The notes under the pieces were generated by a model. The model saw only the letters and a program-made list of their open reading frames with translations, was not told where the DNA came from and ran no database searches. A program made the translations under genes and the position numbers. Of a DNA stretch of 64,000 nucleotides, positions 11,374-20,851 are shown one piece after another (position 1 is the stretch's first letter; each line of letters begins with the position of its first letter). The DNA is from Brassica napus. Taxonomy: Eukaryota > Streptophyta > Magnoliopsida > Brassicales > Brassicaceae. The stretch spans positions 930,001-994,000 of the forward strand of contig NC_063438.1 of the NCBI RefSeq assembly GCF_020379485.1, written 5' to 3'.

Positions 11374-12108
11374 CTTTCAAGCTTCTTATCTTGTTCAGTA
11401 TAGGAAGACTTTGAGGTTCAACTTAGAAATAGATAAATCCTTTTTTTTTTCTCTTACTTAGAGTAAAAGTAATCAAATTATAGTATATTTGCTAACCTTA
11501 TCATCTGTTAGACTGAAAGTAATACAGTCTTCGAGTGACAGTCTATTTAATAAGTTAAGTCGCATATTTGTATCTTGAGAATATAATTTTTTTTCAAATC
11601 AAATAAATAAATATGAAAGATATTTTGACATTTTCCTTCATTTGTGAATCATGTCAGTGTAATATCTCTAATGTTTTGTCTATCTGAAAGCATATGTTTG
11701 TCCAATATCTTATTAATGTATGCATGAAGCATGATATATTGGTCCTTAAGATTCTTACCAGTTTCAGAACACCTCACTAGGTAAGTAACTGTGAATTGGT
11801 TTAGATTGCTAATGACAAAGTAAATCATATAACTCACACATGATTATTCATATCTTAGATAATTATTCACTCATTAATAAACCAATCATATATAAGTAGA
11901 CCTATACTTCATCTTTTTCCATGTTCCATGTTAATTACTTCACCTCATTTTAAAGTTTGGGCTTCTAGTAAAATTATAAAAAGCCCATCCTTAAAAAGCC
12001 CAACTTGGCTTCACTGCTTCTTCTCCTCTCCTCTGATCATTTCTCATTTGCTTAGTTTTGTTTTTTCTCCGATCAGATCCAAAAAGTAACTTCCCTTCCT
12101 TCGCCGCG
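11374..12108. other. Intergenic, JAM1 3' region to SDH4 promoter
   Basis: No coding sequence. The left part is probably the 3' untranslated region and terminator of the bHLH gene; the right part carries the SDH4 promoter with site II motifs (entered separately). Confidence 0.6.
11958..12002. promoter_or_regulatory. Site II motif cluster upstream of SDH4
   Basis: TGGGCT at 11958-11963, AGCCCA at 11982-11987 and AGCCCA at 11997-12002. TGGGCY elements are enriched upstream of plant nuclear genes for mitochondrial respiratory proteins. This cluster ends 107 bp before the SDH4 ATG. Confidence 0.55.
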
Positions 12109-12522
12109 ATGTCTCTCCGTCGTTCCATCCTCGGCCTCCACCGCCAAACCCACAACCTCTCTCTCTCAAAGTCTTCACCTTTCCCAATCACCAACATCTC
12201 CTCCCCTTCCGCCGCCGTGATCGGAAGAGAAATCTCCTCGACCCCATTTTCACTAACCCAGAAACTCAAACCGGACTCCGTTAATCTCGTCGCCGATCGT
12301 TCTCTCGGGCAATCTCAGCTGGCTCGTCTCCCGGCTTCTCGAGGCTACAGCAACGCGTCTCTCGTACGGAAGATCCCTGTTCTGTTCCACATAAACGCGG
12401 GGATGGAGGAGGTTTTGGCGGATTACGTTCACCAAGAGCTGACCAGGAATCTGATGGTGATCTCTCTGGGGTTGTTCCAGATCATCGTTATCAAAGACGT
12501 CGTCGTGTTTCTTTTCTTCTGA
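12109..12522 (+). CDS. SDH4: Succinate dehydrogenase subunit 4 (complex II)
   Basis: Nuclear-encoded membrane-anchor subunit of mitochondrial complex II. Intronless, 137 residues from the ATG at 12109. The N-terminal ~80 residues are rich in Ser, Arg and Leu with few acidic residues (MSLRRSILGLHRQTHNLSLS), as in a mitochondrial presequence. The conserved plant SDH4 segment follows: HINAGMEEVLADYVHQELTR (about residues 95-114) with the His and Asp-Tyr of the anchor subunit, then one hydrophobic segment (NLMVISLGLFQIIVIKDVVV). The protein is short compared with animal SDHD, which is normal in plants where anchor functions are split among small subunits. Matches At2g46505 in position. Confidence 0.9.
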   Translation: MSLRRSILGLHRQTHNLSLSKSSPFPITNISSPSAAVIGREISSTPFSLTQKLKPDSVNLVADRSLGQSQLARLPASRGYSNASLVRKIPVLFHINAGMEEVLADYVHQELTRNLMVISLGLFQIIVIKDVVVFLFF

Positions 12523-13724
<1,202 letters not shown>

Positions 13725-14117
13725 TCAAACATCTTCACCTTCATCAATCGTCCATCCCAGCTGACGAGGTCTCCTCTGATCCACCACCGCAGCCGTCTCC
13801 GCCGGCAAATCGGCCAGCGTCGCGAGAGAAGAAGACGAAGAAAGCGACTGCAGATTCGAAGAAGACGACGAAGAAGCCGCCGGGAAGTTCATAGCCATGA
13901 TGTTGCCCTCGCTCCACGACCTCCGGATCGGGAACGAGATGCTCTCCGAGCTCCCGTGGCGTCGGCACGGCTTCCGCCGCTGGTTCTGACTCTTCTTGGC
14001 GCCGTCGTGAAGCGCGCAGTCGCAGTTTTTGTGGTAGGGACGCCGCTCGATGGCGGAGTCGAGGCCGGAGATGCAGCCTTCGAAGATGCAGCGGAATATT
14101 CCGTCGGCGGCGGACAT
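13725..14117 (-). CDS. Small conserved plant protein, unknown function
   Basis: 130 residues from the ATG at 14117 (MSAADGIFRCIFEGCISGLD). I recognise it only as a member of a small plant-specific family with the pattern IFEGCISG-D--IERRPYHKNC-CALH and a short PIRRSWSEG motif; it likely corresponds to At2g46490 or a neighbour. The Cys/His-rich N-terminal part (FRCIFEGCISG, YHKNCDCALHDG) might bind metal, but no known zinc-finger spacing is evident. The middle is Ser-rich (SSSSSSNLQSLSSSSSL). No signal peptide or membrane segment. GC content is much higher than the surroundings, supporting real coding sequence. It is divergently transcribed from GAUT2 with a shared 614-bp upstream region. Confidence 0.75.
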   Translation of the reverse strand: MSAADGIFRCIFEGCISGLDSAIERRPYHKNCDCALHDGAKKSQNQRRKPCRRHGSSESISFPIRRSWSEGNIMAMNFPAASSSSSSNLQSLSSSSSLATLADLPAETAAVVDQRRPRQLGWTIDEGEDV

Positions 14118-14215
14118 CGTTTGGTCTTCGAGATCCAGGCGGAGATAAACAAAGAAAGGATCTGAGTCTTTCGCGGAACTCAGATTTAACTTTTAACTTA
14201 TATAAATAAAGACAG

Positions 14216-14236
14216 GTTTGTTTGTTTGTTTGTTTG
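14216..14236. repeat. (GTTT)n microsatellite
   Basis: Five perfect tandem GTTT units within the upstream region of the 13725-14117 gene. Confidence 0.9.
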
Positions 14237-14274
14237 TGTGTAATAAGTTAGTTATCACGTGTACGTGTTTATTA

Positions 14275-14348
14275 AATGGGCCCAATAAAAGCAGCGCTAA
14301 CAACGTGTCTGGGCATTATATAAATATCGCGTCTTTATTGGGCCCATT
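14275..14348. promoter_or_regulatory. Candidate bidirectional promoter, paired site II
   Basis: AATGGGCCCAATAAA at 14275-14289 is the exact reverse complement of 14334-14348, a perfect 15-bp inverted repeat with a 44-bp loop. Each arm contains GGGCCC, a doubled site II core. The repeat lies 158 bp upstream of the minus-strand start (14117) and 383 bp upstream of the plus-strand GAUT2 start (14731). The symmetry suggests coordinated control of both genes; this is an inference. Confidence 0.5.
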
Positions 14349-14730
14349 ACAACCTACGCGTGATTCATTTACTTTAACTAAATTAAATTAATCGACGGCG
14401 CAACGGTTGCCAGCCTGGCATAGATTAAACGATGTCGTTTCTAGCCAATTGATTGAAAACGACGCTGTTTAAGGTGTTAAGCTGAAACTACGACGTTTAA
14501 TTGACAAGAATTGGGGCTCATATGTAAATAAAGAAAACAGTAAGGCTCAACCGTCAAAGAAATAATCTAATAAATCAAAACGATGACGTTTCAGGTCCCC
14601 GCGCATATAAACAACCGATTTTTAAATAACTCGTTGAGAGGGCTTCTTGGAGAGACAGAGAGATCAAGAACGATTCAGTTTGTTGATCGATCGTCTCTAA
14701 GAATCATCGTTCAGGGTTTGAGGTTTAGGG

Positions 14731-17517
14731 ATGGCGAGGAGAGTGGAGGGAAGGAACAGGTTCAGAGACTTCTTTCTATGCTCGCTCCCAGTGGCATTCA
14801 TCATGGCGTTTCTCTACGTTCTCGTTTCCTCCTCCATCTTCGGCTTCTACGCTCCTCACATCCATTCACCCTTTGGTTCGTTCTCTCTTGATCGTTTCTT
14901 GTATCTTCTTTATATTATATGACGTTAATGGCACGAGTGTTTGCATTCATCATATACTCTATTAAACGTTTCAGATAATAAAGAGAGTAACTTCATCGAC
15001 AAGGTAACGTTATATCATCACATTTGTACTTAATCGGTTATGAAAGATTTGGAATGAGATCATCATGTGTTGGATGCTTCGTTTCAGAATCTTGGCTGGA
15101 GAGAAAAGGCAGCTCTTGAATCTTTTCCATCTCTTTTCTCGAAAGAGGCAAGTGTCTCTTTTTGTGTTTGGAGTTTCTTGTGTTTGCTAAAAGAGTACTT
15201 ACTATAAGTGTTTGATACAGATGCTTGATGCTCTCAATGGTACTGCTACAACATCCGATTCTGATACTTTTAGCATAGATGCAATCCGGAAGAAAGAACC
15301 TTCTTTGTCATGGAGAGTAGAGGACGAAGTTGAGAGTTCTGAGGTAGATATGATAACTTCTCTATGTTTTTAACCTGTAAGAAGTTACTGATCATGCTTA
15401 TGGTATCTCTCACCAGGATAAAATGGTTAATAACTTCGGTCATGGGACTTGGACTAGAGAAGGAGGAGGCCAAGTGTTGAACGATACACCAGAGAAGTTG
15501 TATCAAAGGGTAACTTTCTTTTAACACCTTTCAAGCTTGCGTGACACGTTTGCTTTAATCTGATCCCTTGTGTTGTTGGAAGAGGATGAGACAGGAGAGA
15601 AGAGAGAAACGAGCAAAAGATCTAATGAAAAAAGATAATCACCAAGCCCTTGAGAAGGCAGCCATCCAACGTTCCAGGTCCATCGACTCCGTAGCACCAG
15701 GAAACTACAGCATCTGGAGAAACGAGTATCACAAGAGCAAGAACTTTGAAGATCTGTTGCGTCTCATGCAAGACCAAATCATCATGGTGCGAGTTTACAC
15801 TAGCCTTGCTAAAATGACTAACAATCTTGCCTTGCACAAAGAGCTTGAAGCAAAACTAGCTAAGATGGAGGAAGAACAAGAGGAATCAATTAATATTGAT
15901 CAACAACAAAGGTAATATAATGTCAAACTCTTAATCAAACTCTTATTGCTTTAGAAAATTCACTCAAAACTCATATGTTATGTCACACTTTGACATTTTC
16001 ATATATAGATAAATATAAGTCCTAAACACATTAGATATATGATGTTAGATAACTCCTAATCATCATGGACTTTCCTATTACATAACGCAGTAGGAAAGTG
16101 ATAACTTGCTACTCAAGTTACTTCAAGTTTAATCCAACATTGACTCATGAGAGCTGTAATACTAATACTGTTCTTAAGATAGTAATCTTTTTTTGTTTAT
16201 TGTAGCAGAGTTCTTGATACCATCAGAGACATGGGACAGCTTTTAGCTAGAGCAAGGAAGCAGCTATATGATTGCAACCTGGTGACAAACAAGCTGAGAG
16301 CCATGCTCCAAACAGCTGAAGAAGAACTCGTCTCCACACAAACTCATACTACTTTCTTGAACCAGCTAGCTTCCAAATCAATCCCACACGCTATCCACTG
16401 CCTCACCATGACCTTGAACCTAGAGTACTCTCTCCTCCCTGCACCAATGAGACACTTCCCAAGAATGGAGAACTTGGAGAATCCAGATCTCTATCACTAC
16501 GCTCTCTTCTCTGATAATGTTTTGGCTGCATCGGTTGTTGTCAACTCCACAGTCACCAACGCAAACGATCCTTCCCTCCACGTGTTCCACATCGTGACTG
16601 ATAAACTCAACTTCGGAGCCATGAGCATGTGGTTTCTCCTAAACCCTCCTAAAGAAGCAACGGTCCATGTCCAACGGTTCGAAGATTTCTCTTGGCTCAA
16701 CTCGTCTTACTCACCAGTACTGAGACAGCTTGAGTCAGAAGCCATGAAGAAGTTTTACTTCAAGACGGAGAGGTCAGAGTCTGCTGAATCAGGAGCAGAG
16801 AATCTCAAGTACCGGTACCCTAAGTACCTCTCCATGCTCAACCACCTGAGGTTCTACATCCCCAAGATCTTCCCAAAGCTGGATAAGATCCTGTTTCTTG
16901 ACGATGACGTGGTTGTTCAGAAGGACTTAGCTCCCTTGTGGTCGGTTGATCTCAAAGGGAAAGTGAATGGTGCAGTAGAGACCTGTGGTGTCACTTTCCA
17001 TCGCTTAAAGGCTTACTTAAACTTCAGTGATCAACACGTTTCAGAGAAGTTTGATCCGGAGTACTGCGGATGGGCTTATGGGATGAACATCTTCGACCTC
17101 AAAGAGTGGAGAAAGCACAACATCACGGAGACGTATCACTTTTGGCAGAACCTGGTTAGTTTTTTTCTTCTTGACTTATCATTCATCTCCAAGTGTGTAT
17201 GTAGATTTAAGTTTGAAATGGTTATGTTTTGGTTATTGTAGAATGAGAACAGGACGCTGTGGAAGCTTGGGACATTGCCACCGGGGCTCATAACGTTCTA
17301 TAATCTGACTCTGCCGCTACAGAAGAAATGGCACTTGCTTGGATTGGGTTATAACAGAGAGATCGATGTAAAGAAGATTGAGAGATCAGCTGTGATACAT
17401 TTCAATGGACACTCGAAGCCATGGACAGAGCTAGGGATCAGCAAGTATCAGCCTTACTGGACAAAGTACACCAATCTTGAGCATCCTTACATCTCTAGCT
17501 GCAGGCTGTTGGAGTGA
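14731..17517 (+). CDS. GAUT2: GT8 glycosyltransferase, GAUT2-like
   Basis: Golgi type II membrane protein of the galacturonosyltransferase family, close to GAUT1 (pectin homogalacturonan synthesis). Eight exons fit: 14731-14875, 14975-15003, 15088-15147, 15221-15343, 15417-15509, 15583-15911, 16206-17154, 17242-17517, giving about 667 residues; Arabidopsis GAUT1 is about 673. A short basic cytosolic tail and one signal anchor (PVAFIMAFLYVLVSSSIFGF, about 20-40) are followed by a stem. The GT8 domain holds YHYALFSDN, HVFHIVTDKLNFGAMSMWF, the catalytic LDDDVVVQKDL, CGWAYGMNIFDL and HFNGHSKPWTELG. Intron 3 appears to use a GC donor (GAG|gcaagt), and exon 7 has a tandem TAGCAG acceptor. The ATG at 14731 is chosen because it gives the expected basic tail plus anchor. 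The choice of GAUT2 over GAUT1 rests on position (At2g46480). Confidence 0.88.
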
Positions 17518-17949
17518 AGAAGAGAAGAGGATCTCGTTATGTACATAAATAACACATGCATGTGAATGATATCTGCAACTATAAAATGTAAATAGGATAT
17601 GAATACTCCATATGAGTTGATTGTTGCCTTCTTCTTATAGTATTAGTATCTCTCATCCAGTTTCATGTAAAACAACTTTAACATAAAAAAAAAAGGAATC
17701 TCTCTCACTTCTTCTTCTATATGAACGTGAAGGTGGTGTTTTAATTGATGGCCTTGAACATTGACAAACTCACTAAGCGTCACATGCACATGCAAAACAA
17801 GTAAGACAAGGATGGAACAAGTTGTACCTTAGTGCCCATCTCTTGTCTTAACTCCTAAAGTTGTGGCCTCAGAAGCTTCAAGAACATGATAGATAAAAGC
17901 ACAAATTGCAAAAGAAGCATATCTTAATCTATGATAACAAACAAAAAAA
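17518..17949. other. Spacer between GAUT2 and OXA1 relic
   Basis: 3' region of GAUT2 and non-coding sequence. Part may be further decayed sequence of the adjoining OXA1-type relic, but I could not recognise more exons. Confidence 0.4.
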
Positions 17950-18190
17950 CTAAAACGTATATTGAGTTTGTAAGTAGCCTTAAGTTGCTTCAAAAGGAAA
18001 AGGAACTGTAACACCATGAATGATCACAGTTGTCAGAACTATTGAAGCCCACCTGCAGATAAAATTTCAGAAACTTATCACGGATAAATACGTAGAATGA
18101 GTTAAAAGAAACTGTGTAAATATAAACATACCAGTTCAAGCCAGTAAAGGAATGAACACCATCTATGTTTATGAGCTCTACTTCTGCCTA
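17950..18190 (-). pseudogene. Relic of an OXA1-type gene, two exons
   Basis: On the minus strand, one exon-like piece (about 18190-18132) reads IDGVHSFTGLNW and ends in TG|GTATG. After a 79-base intron ending in TGCAG, a second piece from 18052 continues in phase with W-ASIVLTTVIIHGVTVPF. After PF the correct frame is lost: the other frame continues LLKQLKATYKLN, which is the canonical continuation of OXA1. This implies a small frameshift. Upstream and downstream OXA1 exons are missing. The relic lies inverted about 510 bp from the start of the OXA1L gene. Its sequence is closer to canonical OXA1 than the intact neighbour is, so it is not simply a recent copy of it. Confidence 0.75.
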
Positions 18191-18702
18191 AACATAGAGC
18201 TAATAAGCTTGTTACTTTACGAATCATTGTATCAGAACTTGGTGAAGCATAAAATACTAGTCACTTAACAAGAACAAATAAAAAAAAAACAATTTAATCT
18301 CGTTAACCTTGTCCCTTAACTTACCTGATTAAAAACTATTAAAAAAATCTGAGAGACACAAGTACACACAGGTTTTTGAAATCACCACACACACTTGAGC
18401 TGACTGACAGTCGGAAGCTACCCAAAACGCACCGTTTCAGCGATAAAAACCTGTGAAAGATAGTGTCTCTATACTTAAAACTTAAAAAATGGTAACTACT
18501 TTACGAATATGGCGGAAAGCAGAGTTACGAATTTGTGAAAGATCATTTCGTTTGAGTGCTTGTCACTCTAGTTAGTTGAAAAAAATCTGGTAAAAGCTCA
18601 TTACTCTTCTCCTTTGTCTCGTAGTGTTACTTTCTTACTTTTGCTTTTGCTGTTCCAAGCATAACCACCTCGCCGTTGCTTTTACTTCTTTTAGCTCTAG
18701 AA

Positions 18703-20483
18703 ATGGCGTCTGCTGCTCTTCGTAGCTTTTCAAGGAGAAAGCTTTCACCAAAATGGTTCTGCAAGACCTCCTCCTCCACAATTCCCTCTCTTGTTCTTCA
18801 TCATGATGTCAAAACTTATAATACTAAGCCCACCACTTTCTCGGATTCAAGTATTCTTCTTTCTCGTAGTTTTCACAGGCAAGTGTTCTTCTTTGAAGAC
18901 AGAAAGAAAATGACTTTTGCTCAACCATTAGGTGCTTCTGGAGTGTTTCTATGTAGACACATCTCCTCTTCATCCGGCAAACCTGCAGAAGAATCGAGCA
19001 TAACGCTTGATGCCTTAGGAGATATTGTTGAGGGACTTGTCCCTGAGAAGTCTGTGGAAGCAGCTATTGATGGATGTAGCACTGCAGCATTTGAAAACTT
19101 ATATTTCCCTCTGAACTGCGTGCAGTATGTGATTAATGGAATCCATGACCTTACCGGCTTCAACTGGTACCCATTTTATTTAAATTTGGTTGGTCTTTTA
19201 TGTTCTGTTACTGTTTGATGATTTTTCTTACAGTTGTTTGGTCACTACTCTTGTAATATAAAGGTGGATCATGTCGATTGTTCTTACGGCCTTTCTGGTT
19301 AATGGACTCATGTCTCCACTCTCTCTGCGGATTGAGAGACAAGTTTGGGAGTTAAAAGTTATTTTCTTTTCTTTTCTTGTGTGCTTTCTCATTGACTTCA
19401 TTTTTGCTTTTGAACCTTTAACTATGTTTTCTTTTTGTAAATTAGATTTTGCGTATGTGTATTCAGAAGGTGAGGAGAGTGATGCAGACATGTGATCCTA
19501 AAGGTCTGGCTAAACACAAAAAATGGGAAGCAGAGTGTACACAAAAGTGAGTTTCCTTACACAATGCTTTATATGTTAATTCTGAAAATGTCTTAAATCT
19601 CCGGTTTAAAAGCTAACATTGGATGGATGTCTCTCTTTGACTTTCTCTATCTTGTGGTTCAATTATTTACATCAGATTTGGAGAATGTTACAAGTCTTAC
19701 CGGCGGCTAAGACTTATTGATCCATTCATCATAATCAGCTTCATCAGTGGGGTAAAAAAAAAAAAAAGAGAATGAGTTTATTTATAATGTTCTCACTCTT
19801 GCCTACTTACTCACTATACTTATCTTCAAAACAGATTAATACCATGGCGAAGAAAATCCCAGGGTTTACTGATCTTTTAACTCCAGACATCTTTTACATC
19901 TTACCTCTGGTGACAGGCTTAACTTATTGGCTGACAAAACAGGTCTGAGAGATGTTTAATCCAAATGGTTTGACACATAATCCAAACTAACTTTGACATG
20001 TTGTTTTTTGATAGGCCACCACCATAAGCTGGACAAATATTTTATCCAGAATGAAGGAACTCCCTCGGTTTTGCCTTTTCTTCATTGTGGTCCAAGCTGT
20101 ATTTAAATATGAACCAGTAATGCTATGCTCTCAAAGCCTTGATCTGTATCATTGTCTTGAATCCTGTGGTGCGTCTCAGTTTTATGTTTATTTGTTTTTT
20201 GCAGGCAGTCTACATTTACTTGATTACAGATAAAATATCTCTATACATACATGTGTAAGTCCCTCTTCTCTTCTCATTCTCACACTGTCTTTCTTGTTCA
20301 ATCTAAAACACTAAACTCTTTTTTCTTTTTAGTCAAATAGCGTGTAGAGATAAGCAGGTGGCAAAGTTGAGAAAGGCACTGGGGATGCCATATGATCCAG
20401 TAACGGCCTCTGAGCAGCAAAGGATCATGATAAGTGTTATGAGGGAGTTCATTGACATGGTGAAGACGAAAGGCAAGAAGTGA
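18703..20483 (+). CDS. OXA1L: OXA1-like mitochondrial inner-membrane insertase
   Basis: YidC/Oxa1/Alb3 family member expected in the mitochondrial inner membrane. Eight exons fit: 18703-19166, 19264-19342, 19467-19546, 19676-19751, 19835-19942, 20015-20116, 20205-20254, 20333-20483, about 369 residues. The N-terminus is Ser/Arg-rich (MASAALRSFSRRKLSPKWFC), a mitochondrial presequence. The insertase region starts near residue 145 (YVINGIHDLTGFNWW, MSIVLTAFLVNGLMSPLSLR), followed by a charged loop (KHKKWEAECTQKFGECYKSY) and further hydrophobic segments (LIDPFIIISFISG, DIFYILPLVTGLTYWL, FCLFFIVVQAVF). It is divergent from typical OXA1: the usual basic motif after the first segment is altered and the protein is shorter. 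Position matches At2g46470. Confidence 0.85.
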
Positions 20484-20851
20484 ATCTTCTTTTGCTCTCA
20501 CGGTCTCTCTGCATTAGTCTTCAAATAGTTGACTACTGTCTGTATTCATCTTACAACTTATGGTACCTGTTTTTAGTTTCTGAACCTATCTCTTAGTGAA
20601 GACTTTACTTTAAAACAGCATCCTCTCTAGATTTCCATGCATGGTTCTTGTCTATGCCAACACTATATATTGGGGCCTTGTTTTGCAATATTTGTTTATT
20701 AAAAAATGGAGCCATAAAAGCTAAAGAAAAAGATAATTGTTAACAAATTAAATGGACCATGTGCAAATGGTTACACAATTATTTGAAATCACTATGGAAG
20801 CAGTACTTGGCTCCAAGGATAGACATTCTTTACTTCTATATGCACACAACA

